The notes under the pieces are model-generated. The model had not been told where the DNA came from. It saw only the letters and a list, made by a program, of their open reading frames with translations, and did not search any database. Below, piece after piece: positions 1-8,660 of a stretch of 64,000 nucleotides of DNA (the first letter of the stretch is position 1; each line of letters starts with the position of its first letter). Origin of the DNA: Nitrospira sp. (lineage in GTDB: Bacteria > Nitrospirota > Nitrospiria > Nitrospirales > Nitrospiraceae); contig VGXC01000014.1 in NCBI GenBank assembly GCA_016873495.1, positions 1 through 64,000 of the forward strand. The letters run 5' to 3'. A program made the translations under genes and the position numbers.

Positions 1-146
1 AAGTGCCGGATGGCGCGGGACACATCGATCCCCTTTCCCCCTGCGTAGAGAGCCTCGGCGTGAACCCGGTTGGCATCGTCCACGTCAAGGTCCTCGACTT
101 CGAGGTAATGGTCCAGGGCCGGGTTCAGCGTGATGGTGTAGATCAT
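1..146 (-). CDS. PfkB-family sugar kinase (partial, runs off left edge)
   Basis: Only the first 48 residues are in the window. They begin MIYTITLNPALD and continue through NRVHAEALYAGGKGIDVSR, the N-terminal signature of PfkB-type kinases (1-phosphofructokinase, tagatose-6-phosphate kinase, minor 6-phosphofructokinase), in which the AGGKG segment contributes to the sugar site. The likely role is ATP-dependent phosphorylation of a phosphosugar in the cytoplasm; the substrate cannot be read from this fragment. A GGAAGG sequence lies one base upstream of the ATG, an unusually tight spacing, and the leader sits inside an inverted repeat (158-240) shared with the end of the upstream channel gene. 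The gene is transcribed in the same direction as the formate cluster. Confidence 0.85.
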   Translation of the reverse strand, partial: MIYTITLNPALDHYLEVEDLDVDDANRVHAEALYAGGKGIDVSRAIRH

Positions 147-157
147 CCCTTCCGCGC

Positions 158-240
158 AGGCACGAGGCCAGTGGCGAGGGGCAAGCGGTTCATCCTCTGA
201 CCCCGTTCCTCTTGCCGATCGCCTCTTGCCTCTCGCCTCG
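158..240. repeat. GGCAAGAGGCGAG-type imperfect inverted repeat
   Basis: The left arm (158-185) contains GGCACGAGGC and GGCGAGGGGCAAG. The right arm (211-240) is the mirrored CTTGCC..CGCCTCTTGCC..CTCGCC. The repeat spans the stop of the FNT gene and encodes its charged tail (RGERQEAIGKRNG). Related words occur at 10348-10433, 55640-55718 and 55857-55932. Confidence 0.75.
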
Positions 241-1134
241 TAAATAAATGAACCAGTAGACCAACGCCACCAGAACCGTCCCGCCCAGGAGGTTGCCGAG
301 CGTGACGAAGAACAGGTTGCCGGCCGCGTCCGCGAGCGAAATCGGCGCGGCGCTCGATGCCGTCAGCGCCATCCCGATGGGGAGGAAATACATGTTGGCG
401 ACCGAATGTTCGAACCCGCACGCCACGAAGGCGCTGATCGGAAACAGAATCGCCAGGATCTTGTCCGCCACGCCGCGGGCCCCCATGCAGAGCCAGACGG
501 CCAGGCAGACGAGGACATTGCACAGGATGCCGCGGGCGACCGCCGACACCGGATCGAGCGCGATTTTGCCGCGCGCGATCCGGATCATCGTTTCTCCTAC
601 GGCTCCGTCTCCCAGCGTATGCACACCCGCCAGCCATACGAGGGCGGCGGTGCCGAGCGCGCCGAGGAAGTTGCCGAGGTAGACCCAGAGCCAATTCCTG
701 ACGACCTGACTCGTCCGGACACAGCCGACGGCCCAGGCCATCGCAATGAGGTTGTTGCCGGTAAATAGCTCCGCGCCACCCACCACCACCAGCACGAGCC
801 CCAGACTGAAGGCCATGCCGCCGGCCAGCCGGGTGAGCCCGAACGGTGCCGCGGCGACGTCTCTTCCAGCGGTAATGGTCACCGTGAAAAAGAGCGCGCC
901 CAACGAAATGAAGGCCCCCGCCAGGAGAGCCAGCGCGATCATCGTCGGCACAGGCACGGTCACTTTCGCCAACCCCACCTGGCAGACGCGCGCCGCGATC
1001 TGAGGCGGCGGGTAGGCGTCGAACGGCGGCGCCGTTGGAATTGACGATTGATTCATTGACGGTTGAGCCATCGTGTCATTGACGGTTTGCGGAGCATTGA
1101 CGATTGGCGACTTGGATCGCTCTGAATCTTCCAA
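190..1134 (-). CDS. Formate/nitrite transporter (FNT) family channel
   Basis: Inner-membrane pentameric anion channel family that moves formate, nitrite or related monovalent acids. Diagnostic segments are visible: GGAELFTGNN, GNFLGALG, and the FNT block ISAFVACGFEHSVANMYFLP, with about six hydrophobic helices. The first 35-45 residues are low in complexity and are encoded by an intergenic repeat (1038-1150), so a later ATG (1071 or 1056) may be the true start; no convincing ribosome binding site decides it. The last ~15 residues also come from a repeat. It lies directly downstream of a formate dehydrogenase operon on the same strand, which favours formate uptake or export, although nitrite cannot be excluded in a Nitrospira-like cell. 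Confidence 0.9.
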   Translation of the reverse strand: MEDSERSKSPIVNAPQTVNDTMAQPSMNQSSIPTAPPFDAYPPPQIAARVCQVGLAKVTVPVPTMIALALLAGAFISLGALFFTVTITAGRDVAAAPFGLTRLAGGMAFSLGLVLVVVGGAELFTGNNLIAMAWAVGCVRTSQVVRNWLWVYLGNFLGALGTAALVWLAGVHTLGDGAVGETMIRIARGKIALDPVSAVARGILCNVLVCLAVWLCMGARGVADKILAILFPISAFVACGFEHSVANMYFLPIGMALTASSAAPISLADAAGNLFFVTLGNLLGGTVLVALVYWFIYLRGERQEAIGKRNGVRG

Positions 1135-1150
1135 TCGTCAATCCGACATC
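1038..1150. repeat. ATTGACGATTG-type inverted repeat, locus A
   Basis: Several copies of ATTGACGATTG/ATTGACGGTT-like words are followed by the mirrored CCAATCGTCAAT. It is AT-rich relative to its surroundings and covers the start region of the FNT gene. The same family recurs at 3891-3985, 15508-15598, 18643-18713 and 21745-21900. Confidence 0.75.
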
Positions 1151-1167
1151 ACGCAAACATCAATTTC

Positions 1168-3897
1168 CTATGTGATCAGCCTCGTATGAGGCGGCGCGGC
1201 CTGTCTGGACGGCGTCAGCTTCTCCACCCGGACCGTGGAGACCTTGTACTCGGGACATTTGGAACTCTCGTCGGCGCTGGACGAGAGCAGGTCGTTGATC
1301 GCCGTGGCCGGAAAATGGAAACTCGTAAAGAGTTGCCCGGGTCTGACCCGCTCGCTGATCGCCACCGGGAGGGTCGCGTCGCTCCTGGCGCTGACCAGGC
1401 GGACCGCTTCGCCCTGGGAGACGTTCAGACGGGCCGCGTCCTCCGGGTGCATTTCCAGCACGTCGGCATCCACCAGAGTCATGATGTTCGTTCTGCGGGT
1501 CTGCGCCCCGCAATTATAATGCTGGAGGATGCGGCCCGTGACCAGGGTAAACGGATAGGCCTCGTTCGGTGATTCGCCCGGCGGCAGATAATCCACCGAC
1601 ACGAACGTAGCCTTCCCGCGCGGGAACCGGTCGCCATGCATGAGGGCTGTGCCTGGATGGGCGGCGGACGGCACCGGCCATTGGAGCCCCTCCCCTTCCA
1701 GCCGCTCGTAGGAAACGCCGGCAAGGGTCGGGGCCAGACGCGCGATCTCGTCCATGATCTCGGCAGGATGGCCATAGGACATGGGGTACCCCATCCTGGT
1801 CGCCACTTCGCTCACAACCTGCCAGTCCGGCAAGACCCCCTCGGGCGGGTCCACGGCCTTCCTGATACGCTGAATCCGCCGCTCCAGATTCGTGAAGGTG
1901 CCGTCTTTCTCCAGGAACGACGCGCCGGGGATGACCAGATGGGCGAACTTGGTCGTCTCGGTCAGAAACAGTTCCTGCACGACGAGGAATTCCAGCCGGC
2001 CCAGCGCCTCCCGAACTTTCGTGAGGTTCGGGTCCGTCTGGGCCACGTCGTAGCCGATGATCCAAAGCCCCTTCAACCGCCCCTCCAGCGCCGCGTCCCA
2101 CATGTCCGGCGTTTTCATCCCGCGTGTGGTGGGTAAGGGACGTCCGGTGATCGTCAGATGGCGGGAGGCCAAGGCCGGATCGTCGAAGCTCTGATAGCCG
2201 GCGAAGTAGGTCGGGAGGCAGCCCATGTCCGAGGCGCCCTGGACATTGTTCTGTCCCCGCAGGGGGTTGATGCCGGTTCCGGGACGGCCGATGTTGCCGG
2301 TGGCCAGGGCCAGATTGCAGAGGGAAATGACGCCGTGGCTGCCCCACCGGTGCTCGGCCACACCCAGGCCATGCACACAAAATGAGGCGCCGCTAGTCCC
2401 ATAGAGACGGGCCGCCTGGCGGATCAGCTCGGCCGGGACGCCGGTGATCTGTTCGGTGCGTTCCGGCGTGCAGGCCCCGACGCTCTCAAGCCACTCGGAG
2501 AGCCCGTCCGTTCGCGCTTCGATGAAGCCCCTGTCCAGCAGCCCCTCCTGGGCGATCACATGGCCGAGGCCATTCAGGAGCGCCACGTTGGTGCCGGGCC
2601 GCAACTGCAAATGGATATCCGCGAGGCGGGCCAACTCGGTGCGGCGCGGGTCGGCCACAATGAGCGGCACCCCCCGGCGATGCGCCTGCTTGATCCTGGC
2701 CCCGACGACCGGGTGGGACTCGGTGGGATTGGCGCCGACGACCAGGATCAGGTGCGCCAGATCGAGGTCCCGGATCGAGTTGGTCGCCGCGGAGGCGCCC
2801 AGGACCTCCATCATGCCGGTGACGGTGGCGCTGTGGCAGACGCGGGCGCAGTTGTCGATATGGTTGGTGCCGACCACGCAGCGCATGAATTTTGAAAAGA
2901 GATAATTCTCCTCGTTCGTGCCCCGGCTCGACGAGATCGTCGCCAGCGCGTCAGGCCCCTGGGATTGTGTGATCCTGGTGAATTCCCGCGCCACCTGGTC
3001 CAGCGCTTCGTTCCACGTGATCTCCACCCAGGATGAGCCCCGGCGCAGCAGCGGGACGCGCAGCCGATCCGGCGCATCGTTGTAGGTCCACCCGTACCGG
3101 CCCTTCATGCAGGCATGGCCTTGGTTGGAAGGGCCGTCGTCTGCCGGCGCCATGCTGACGATCCGGCCGCCGCTGGTGCCGGCGTTGAAGGTGCAGCCGA
3201 CGCCGCAATAGGCGCAAGTGGTCCGAACCTGCCCGGTCGGCGCGCCTCGTTCAAGGATGGTGCGATCCGTCAGGGCCCCGGTCGGACATTCCTTCACGCA
3301 GGCGCCGCAGGAGACGCAGTTGGATGAAGCGAAGCCGTTCGATTCGCCCGACAGCGCGCTCGCGCCGGCGATCGGGCGGGACGAGAAGCCGCGCCCGGCC
3401 ATGGTGAGAGCGAACGTCCCTTGGATTTCGTCGCAAGCTCGGACGCAGCGGGCGCAGGAGATGCACCGGGCGTTGTCGAAGACGAAGAACGGATTGGACT
3501 CGTCGCGCACGGGCGCGCGCGTTGCGCCGGCTTCGTACCGCACGCGGGTCAAGCCCGTCTCCGCCGCCAGCCGCCGGAGCGGTTCCGGCGGCTCGGTTCC
3601 CGCCGGCTGCTCGGAGAGGTAGAGCTCGAGGACGTTCTTCCTGTGCCTGGTCAGGCGCTCGCTCTCGGTCCGGACCACCATGCCCTCCCGCACGAGCGTC
3701 GTGCAGGAGGCGGGGGTGCCGCCCTGCCCTTCCACCTCGCAGAGGCAAAGCCGGCAGGAGCCGAACGGGCCCAGGTGGGGCGAGGCGCAGAGGCCGGGAA
3801 TCTCGATCCCCGCGCGCCGCGCCGTTTCGTGGACGGTGTCGCCCTCCGCCGCCGTCACGGAACGGCCGTTGATGGTCAGATTGATGCAGTGATTCAT
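1168..3897 (-). CDS. fdsA: NAD-dependent formate dehydrogenase, catalytic (Mo/W) subunit
   Basis: About 909 residues from the chosen ATG. It oxidises formate to CO2 at a molybdopterin cofactor and passes electrons through Fe-S clusters to the flavin subunit. Domains in order: an N-terminal [2Fe-2S] ferredoxin fold (Cys37, 48, 51, 65), a NuoG-like His/Cys segment (HRKNVLELYL), a two-cluster [4Fe-4S] domain (C145xxC148xxC151xxxC155 and C194xxC197xxC200xxxC204), then the molybdopterin oxidoreductase core with its own cluster (Cys228, 231, 235, 263). The Mo ligand/catalytic pair is Cys354-His355 in RVCHSATVTGM, so this is the cysteine, not selenocysteine, type. The open frame runs 94 codons further upstream, but homology starts at MNHCINLTING. 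That ATG lies in a repeat with no clear ribosome binding site, and 3912 is an alternative start. Confidence 0.93.
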   Translation of the reverse strand: MNHCINLTINGRSVTAAEGDTVHETARRAGIEIPGLCASPHLGPFGSCRLCLCEVEGQGGTPASCTTLVREGMVVRTESERLTRHRKNVLELYLSEQPAGTEPPEPLRRLAAETGLTRVRYEAGATRAPVRDESNPFFVFDNARCISCARCVRACDEIQGTFALTMAGRGFSSRPIAGASALSGESNGFASSNCVSCGACVKECPTGALTDRTILERGAPTGQVRTTCAYCGVGCTFNAGTSGGRIVSMAPADDGPSNQGHACMKGRYGWTYNDAPDRLRVPLLRRGSSWVEITWNEALDQVAREFTRITQSQGPDALATISSSRGTNEENYLFSKFMRCVVGTNHIDNCARVCHSATVTGMMEVLGASAATNSIRDLDLAHLILVVGANPTESHPVVGARIKQAHRRGVPLIVADPRRTELARLADIHLQLRPGTNVALLNGLGHVIAQEGLLDRGFIEARTDGLSEWLESVGACTPERTEQITGVPAELIRQAARLYGTSGASFCVHGLGVAEHRWGSHGVISLCNLALATGNIGRPGTGINPLRGQNNVQGASDMGCLPTYFAGYQSFDDPALASRHLTITGRPLPTTRGMKTPDMWDAALEGRLKGLWIIGYDVAQTDPNLTKVREALGRLEFLVVQELFLTETTKFAHLVIPGASFLEKDGTFTNLERRIQRIRKAVDPPEGVLPDWQVVSEVATRMGYPMSYGHPAEIMDEIARLAPTLAGVSYERLEGEGLQWPVPSAAHPGTALMHGDRFPRGKATFVSVDYLPPGESPNEAYPFTLVTGRILQHYNCGAQTRRTNIMTLVDADVLEMHPEDAARLNVSQGEAVRLVSARSDATLPVAISERVRPGQLFTSFHFPATAINDLLSSSADESSKCPEYKVSTVRVEKLTPSRQAAPPHTRLIT

Positions 3898-3985
3898 TGA
3901 ATCATTGTTCATTGATGATTGGGCGATTGCCAAGATTATCGGAATCCTTCCATCGTCAATCCTGGCAATCGTCAATTCTTCCTGA
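3891..3985. repeat. ATTGACGATTG-type inverted repeat, locus B
   Basis: The left arm has TTCATTGAATCATTG and TTCATTGATGATTGG. The right arm has CCATCGTCAATC and GGCAATCGTCAATTC. It fills the fdsB-fdsA junction and supplies the candidate start codons of fdsA and the 3' end region of fdsB. Confidence 0.75.
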
Positions 3986-5450
3986 ATTCTCCCGGAAAGT
4001 GTTCGATCGCTGTCAGGACCGGATAGGGCGCCCTCTGGCCCAGCGCGCAGAGGCTGGCCGCCTTCATCGTCTCGCTCAGATCGGCCAGCAAGTCGAGGTC
4101 TCCCGACCTGCCGCGGCCGGCCTGCAGCTGCTCCAGGATCTCGCGGCCCCGCACCGAGCCGATCCGACAGGGCGTGCACTTGCCGCAGGATTCGTCGGCC
4201 GTGAAGGCCATGAAATGGCGAGCCAGATCCAGCATGTCGGTGGCGTCGTCGTAGACCACGATCCCCCCGTGGCCCAGGATGGCGCCGGCCCTGGCGAAGG
4301 CGTCGTAGCAGATGGGAATGTCCAGGCCGGAGGCGGGAAACAGGCTGCCCAGCGGCCCGCCGACCTGCACGGCCTTGAAACGGGCGCCGGGGGCCATGCC
4401 GCCGCCGAACCGCTCGATGACCTCGGCCAGCGTCGCGCCGAAGGGGATCTCCACCAGGCCCGGTTGTTTGACCCGGCCTCCCACCTGCAAGGTCATGGTG
4501 CCGCGCGATTGGTCCGTGCCGAGGGAGGCATGCCAGGCTCCGCCCCTGGCCAGAATGCTCGGCACGGTGGCGAAGGTCAGGACGTTGCTCACGATCGTGG
4601 GTTTTTCATAGAGGCCCGACAGGGCCGGATAGGGGGGTTTGGCCCGCACGACACCCCGTCTCCCTTCCAGCGACTCCAATAAAGCCGTCTCCTCGCCGCA
4701 GACGTAGGAGCCGGCGCCGAGGAAGACGTCCAGATGGACGGGGATTCCCTCGACGGCCAGCAACCCGGCCCGCTCCGCGATCGTCAGCGCCTCGCGGAGG
4801 GTCTGCGCCGCCGCCGGATATTCCTGGCGGCAATAGATGTACCCACGCGTCGCGCCGATAGCCTTCGCGCAGATCAACATCCCCTCGATCAGGCGGAAGG
4901 GCTCGCCCTCCATGATCATCCGGTCGCAGTAGGTGCCGGCATCTCCTTCGTCCGCGTTGGCGACGACGTATTTCTGCTCCGCCGCCTGGTCCTTGGCAAC
5001 CTGCCACTTGGTCCAGACCGGAAAGGCCGCCCCGCCCCGCCCGCGCAACTGCGAGCGCTTCAGCTCCTGGACGATCGCGTCCGGAGCCAGCGAGACGGCC
5101 CGCTCCAGCCCCTTCAGCCCTCCCCGTCTCTGGTATTCCTCCAGCGACAGCGGCCTGGTGATCCCGAAGTTTTCGAAGGTCGCCCGCCGCTGGTCGGCCA
5201 GGAAGGGGATGTCGTCGACGGGGGTTCCGCCGACCCAGGCCAGGATGTTCGGCAGGTCCTCCGGCTTTGCATTGGGCCAGGCCATCCGGCCGCCAGGCCG
5301 ATCCCGTTCGACCAGCGGCTCCAAAAAGAACGCGCCGCGCGAGGAGGTCCTGACCAGCTCGACGTCGGGAACGTGCGCCCAGGCTTGCGCCAGTCGGTCC
5401 GCGCCGGCGGCCCGGGCCGAGGTGTCGTTGGAAAGATAGAGGCGCGTCAT
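3972..5450 (-). CDS. fdsB: Formate dehydrogenase NADH-binding flavoprotein subunit (NuoF-like)
   Basis: 492 residues. It carries FMN and NAD sites and a [4Fe-4S] cluster, and transfers electrons from the formate dehydrogenase core to NAD+. NuoF landmarks: LRGRGGAAFPVWTKW near residue 136 (NAD/FMN glycine loop), VANADEGDAGTYCDR (FMN), YVCGEETALLESLEGRRG, and the cluster motif SCGKCTPC (Cys422, 425, 428) with Cys468. The ~100-residue N-terminal extension resembles the thioredoxin-like domain seen in FdsB-type proteins but has no cysteine-cluster motif. It sits between fdsG and fdsA in the order G-B-A, as in Rhodobacter-type fds operons. An AGGCGG sequence precedes the ATG. Confidence 0.93.
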   Translation of the reverse strand: MTRLYLSNDTSARAAGADRLAQAWAHVPDVELVRTSSRGAFFLEPLVERDRPGGRMAWPNAKPEDLPNILAWVGGTPVDDIPFLADQRRATFENFGITRPLSLEEYQRRGGLKGLERAVSLAPDAIVQELKRSQLRGRGGAAFPVWTKWQVAKDQAAEQKYVVANADEGDAGTYCDRMIMEGEPFRLIEGMLICAKAIGATRGYIYCRQEYPAAAQTLREALTIAERAGLLAVEGIPVHLDVFLGAGSYVCGEETALLESLEGRRGVVRAKPPYPALSGLYEKPTIVSNVLTFATVPSILARGGAWHASLGTDQSRGTMTLQVGGRVKQPGLVEIPFGATLAEVIERFGGGMAPGARFKAVQVGGPLGSLFPASGLDIPICYDAFARAGAILGHGGIVVYDDATDMLDLARHFMAFTADESCGKCTPCRIGSVRGREILEQLQAGRGRSGDLDLLADLSETMKAASLCALGQRAPYPVLTAIEHFPGEFRKN

Positions 5451-5493
5451 ATCCGCCTAAGCCATGGAGTCTTCGCCGTCAAACAAACGGTAC

Positions 5494-5556
5494 GCAGGAG
5501 GCAGAACGCAGAAGGCATCGCGTGCTGCTCCTGCTGCCTTGTGCCTTCTGCCTACT
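5494..5556. repeat. GGCAGAAGGCA-type inverted repeat
   Basis: The left arm GCAGGAGGCAGAACGCAG is mirrored by TGCCTTGTGCCTTCTGCC. It lies in the ~100-bp fdsG-fdsB gap and overlaps the fdsG stop. Its word differs from the other repeats but the mirrored design is the same. Confidence 0.65.
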
Positions 5557-6004
5557 GATACTCCTCCAGCAGCGCTGGGATCTGATCCGGCCTCACCCGG
5601 CCGATCACGTCCCCGTCCACCACGAGGCTGGGGCCGACCGGACAGGTGCCGACGCAATAGGTTCGCTCCAACGTCACGCGTCCGTCGCGCGTCGTCTCCC
5701 CCACCTCGATCTTCAAGTGCGCGCGCAGGCGATCCAGCACCTTGGCTCCATGATTGGCCATGCAGGACTCTCCCAGGCAGACACGGATGAGGTGCCGGCC
5801 GGTCCTGGCCGTCCGCAGATCCGGATAGTAGGACAGGACGCCGGCCACGTCCGCCTCGGTGACGTCGAGGGAGCGGGCGATCTCGGGCAGGGCGTCGGCC
5901 GGCACGAACCCCAGAGAGGCTTGCACCTCCAGCAGGGTCTGCAGGATATTGGGCGGCTTGCGGGGATGGCGGGTCAGGAGGACAGCCAGGGCCGGCTTGC
6001 TCAT
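5552..6004 (-). CDS. fdsG: Formate dehydrogenase gamma subunit (NuoE-like, 2Fe-2S)
   Basis: 150 residues, close to the usual NuoE/FdsG length. Binds one [2Fe-2S] cluster through a thioredoxin-like fold; the four ligands are Cys76, Cys81 (CLGESC), Cys117 and Cys121 (CVGTCPVGPS). It pairs with the flavin subunit and probably tunes electron delivery to NAD+. The ATG overlaps the stop of the upstream 457-residue gene (ATGA), so translation is probably coupled. The N-terminal helix bundle with the conserved L.EVQ..LGFVP segment is also present. Confidence 0.93.
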   Translation of the reverse strand: MSKPALAVLLTRHPRKPPNILQTLLEVQASLGFVPADALPEIARSLDVTEADVAGVLSYYPDLRTARTGRHLIRVCLGESCMANHGAKVLDRLRAHLKIEVGETTRDGRVTLERTYCVGTCPVGPSLVVDGDVIGRVRPDQIPALLEEYQ

Positions 6005-7374
6005 GCGCGGACCTCAGGCAGTCCCAGATGAGCCCGCAGCCGGTTGTAATCGTAGCCCGGCTTGCCGGTCCGGCGATGGGCCAAATCCTCACGCTCCAGT
6101 TGATCGATGAGCGCCGCCACCTGTTCGCGTTGCTGTTGGTTGGTCGCGGCATGGCGAGGGGTCTGCCCTCCCAGGGCCGGCGCAGGCCGTTCGGCCCATT
6201 CCAAATAGATCGATTCCAGGAAATCGTTCAGGAGCCGCCGCTCTTCCTCGAGCGGGACCACCAGCGATCGGGCAGGGGGCGTCTCCATCAAGAGGTCCAT
6301 GGCCGGCAGCTCATGGTTCGGCGCCTGGGTGCTCTCTCCCCTAAAATGAAGCGAGAACCCACAGGTCGAGGCCAGAACATGCTTCAGGGAATCCAGCCTG
6401 GCCTTGGCATCGGCCTCGACGACCAGCTGCGTGGGGGTGAGCGTCAGCCGCGCGACCACGGCGGCGTGGCCCTGGTCGTCGGGCTCTTGCAGCACCCAGA
6501 CCGCCCGGCTGTCCGCCCGGCTCGCGCGCTCGTCGGGCCGTAAGTCCGGTTGCTCGGCGAGTTGCTCCGCCAGAAAGCGATAGTCATGGTGGTCATAGAG
6601 GGCCACCGCATAGAGCAGCGGCTCGCCCCGGACCGTCCGGTACTGTAAGCGTTCATCGGCCAGCATCAAGGTCCCCAGTCGAGCCTGGGCCACTTGCCAC
6701 AGCAGGATATGTCCATAGCCCTTGGCGAATTCCTGCCAGTCGCCGAGCGCGAAGGTACCGGACTGGGCTTCCATCGCGCGGCGCCACTCGTCCGCGCCGC
6801 CGTAAATCGAGCGGGCGACCATGGCCGACAGCGCCAGGGCGACGCCCGGCAGGACGGAACGGTCCGGCAAGCGAATCAAGCGGGTGAGGAGGACCTGGCC
6901 CGGTTTCACGGCTCTGCCAAACGGGCCCGCCTCGACGGTAAATTCCTTCCGGTCGCCGAGCGATCGCAAGGCCAATATCTCCGGCGAACCGTTGCCCGCC
7001 GCCGAGACGATCTCCAACAGATCCATGTAGGAATGGCGGAGCGGGTCGAGCCAGACCCGCTCTTCCTGCGGCACATGGACTTCGATCATGTCCCGCACCT
7101 GTTCGACCAGCGACAGCTGTCCGTCGGTCGGGAAGTAGTCCGCGTAGAGATAGAGATGAGCCAGGGCTTGTTCTTCCGGCAGCGGCGCGATCGGGAGCAC
7201 GCGCGCATATTCGGCGTAGGGGCGCAGCGCCTGTCCCAGGGCCGCGGCGCGTTGCGTCAGGAATCCCGGCTCCTGCGCCGTACGCTCCAATCGAGCGAGC
7301 AACGAAGCCAGCGACGGATCGAGTGCAATGCCGGCCTCCGGCCTTGCCGCAGGCGGGTCACTCGCGGGCTTCAT
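6001..7374 (-). CDS. Uncharacterised protein in formate dehydrogenase operon
   Basis: 457 residues, soluble, with no signal peptide or membrane span. I do not recognise the main body, although LYLYADYFPTDGQLSLVEQVRDM and similar segments suggest an alpha-helical fold. The C-terminal ~70 residues (PALGGQTPRHAA, then EQVAALIDQLE) resemble the toxin-binding tail of MbcA/ParS/Xre-type proteins (DUF2384-like), also seen at the end of some large SEC-C or hypothetical proteins. It overlaps fdsG by 4 bases and the DUF2934 gene by 17 bases, so it is part of the same operon. Formate dehydrogenase assembly, cofactor insertion or regulation are possible roles, but this is guilt by association only. It carries no FdhD or MobA signature. 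Confidence 0.8.
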   Translation of the reverse strand: MKPASDPPAARPEAGIALDPSLASLLARLERTAQEPGFLTQRAAALGQALRPYAEYARVLPIAPLPEEQALAHLYLYADYFPTDGQLSLVEQVRDMIEVHVPQEERVWLDPLRHSYMDLLEIVSAAGNGSPEILALRSLGDRKEFTVEAGPFGRAVKPGQVLLTRLIRLPDRSVLPGVALALSAMVARSIYGGADEWRRAMEAQSGTFALGDWQEFAKGYGHILLWQVAQARLGTLMLADERLQYRTVRGEPLLYAVALYDHHDYRFLAEQLAEQPDLRPDERASRADSRAVWVLQEPDDQGHAAVVARLTLTPTQLVVEADAKARLDSLKHVLASTCGFSLHFRGESTQAPNHELPAMDLLMETPPARSLVVPLEEERRLLNDFLESIYLEWAERPAPALGGQTPRHAATNQQQREQVAALIDQLEREDLAHRRTGKPGYDYNRLRAHLGLPEVRA

Positions 7375-7624
7375 GCATCTCCTCCATCACCTGGGTCTCC
7401 GCGTCGAGCCAGTCTTCAAAGTCGTGTCCTGTCCGGCGGCCTCGCTGCTCCCAGAGTTCATAGGCCTTCCTGGCGATCCGCTCCCACATGCCGTCGGGCA
7501 GCTCGATTGGATTGCTTGGCGGATTGCCGGGTGCGGACGGTGGCCGGCCGGGCTTCGCGACGGCCTTGGCGCGGGCACCGGGCTTGGCGGTCGGTTTTTT
7601 GGGCTGCGTCTTCTTGGTTGCCAT
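7358..7624 (-). CDS. DUF2934-domain small protein
   Basis: 88 residues: a Lys/Ala/Pro-rich basic N-terminal half followed by the DUF2934 signature (IARKAYELWEQRG, then FEDWLDAE). The family is common in soil and nitrifying bacteria and has no established function; the basic tail suggests nucleic acid contact. A GAGAGGA ribosome binding site lies upstream of the ATG. It is the first gene of the formate dehydrogenase transcription unit by position, overlapping the next gene. Confidence 0.85.
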   Translation of the reverse strand: MATKKTQPKKPTAKPGARAKAVAKPGRPPSAPGNPPSNPIELPDGMWERIARKAYELWEQRGRRTGHDFEDWLDAETQVMEEMHEARE

Positions 7625-7653
7625 ACAGTCCTCTCAAACCGAGTAAAAGAGGT

Positions 7654-8583
7654 TTAGTGCCGCTGGCGCCCTGGGCCGAACTTCGGGCTTTTGACGGTCA
7701 AGACGGGACAGGGGGCTCGTCGGAGCACGGCTTCCGCGACGCTGCCGCTGGCCAGGTGCGACAGGCCGCGCCGCCCGTGGGTGCCCATGACGATCAAATC
7801 ACAGGCCTGGTGGCTTGTCCAGCCCAGGATGGAATCGATGGGCGTGCCGCCGCGTACATGCTGCTCAACGGCCAGTCCTTGCGCCAGGAGCGGGGCCGCC
7901 AGATCCGCCAAGCGAGCCTCCAGGCCGGCCCTGGTCGCCTGCGCATCCTCCCCGAGCGCCAGCGTGAAATCCAACCCGTAAGCCACCGGCTCCATGACGT
8001 GCAGCAGGGTGAGCGCCGCGCCACATTGTTTGGCCAGTTGCGCCGCATATTCGAGGGCCTCGAGTGAATAGTCCGAGAAATCCACCGGGACCAGCAGGCG
8101 TCGAATCGATGGGATCGCCGCCGCGGTCTGCGGCCGTGCCGGTTCTCTCTGCATTCTGACCGTCAGGACGGGACAGGGGGCGGACGCGATGACCCGCTCC
8201 GCGGTACTGCCTAACAAGACATGGGCCAAGCCCGTTCGGCCGTGGGTTCCGAGCACGACCAAGTCCGCGCCGACTTCGGTCGCTTCTTGCGCAATCCGCA
8301 GGCTGGGGATGCCCGTCACGTGGCGGGACTCTCCCGTCAGCCCCCGCCGGGCGACCTGGGCGCGCAACTGCGTCAAGTGCTGTTCCGCGTCCTTGCGCAA
8401 TTGTTCCAGGTACACGCGATTGACCGGCAACTCCGGGTCCATGCCCGGCTGAAACTCGAGGACGTGGAGGATCGCCAGGTCGGCCTTCCAGGTGGACGCC
8501 AACAGCAGGGCATAGTCCTGCGCCAGGGTTGCACAATCGGAAAAGTCGGTCGCCAGCAGGATTTTCGTGATCAGCGGTGCCAT
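7654..8583 (-). CDS. Universal stress protein, tandem UspA domains
   Basis: 309 residues with two UspA domains. Each carries an ATP-binding loop: GTHGRTGLAHVLLGS in the first and GTHGRRGLSHLASGS in the second, each followed by APCPVLTV. Such proteins bind ATP and act in dormancy or stress tolerance. The start at MAPLITKILLATDFS is chosen because the homologous fold begins there; the open frame extends 46 codons upstream without homology. One of five UspA genes in the window, and it heads toward the formate cluster on the same strand. Confidence 0.92.
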   Translation of the reverse strand: MAPLITKILLATDFSDCATLAQDYALLLASTWKADLAILHVLEFQPGMDPELPVNRVYLEQLRKDAEQHLTQLRAQVARRGLTGESRHVTGIPSLRIAQEATEVGADLVVLGTHGRTGLAHVLLGSTAERVIASAPCPVLTVRMQREPARPQTAAAIPSIRRLLVPVDFSDYSLEALEYAAQLAKQCGAALTLLHVMEPVAYGLDFTLALGEDAQATRAGLEARLADLAAPLLAQGLAVEQHVRGGTPIDSILGWTSHQACDLIVMGTHGRRGLSHLASGSVAEAVLRRAPCPVLTVKSPKFGPGRQRH

Positions 8584-8660
8584 TGTGCAGTAAGGGTTTG
8601 GTTCGGGGTGCGAGGGACAGAGGGCATCGTTGCCCGGCCCTCGCCACCCCGTGTCTGGCG

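Noticed and set aside
2795-2860. Selenocysteine formate dehydrogenase
   Set aside because: The active-site codon encodes Cys (RVCHSATV), not TGA, and no SECIS-like hairpin is needed.
1168-4179. Long form of the formate dehydrogenase alpha frame starting at 4179
   Set aside because: The extra 94 residues read through the fdsB gene's other frame and lack homology; the fold begins at MNHCINLTING.
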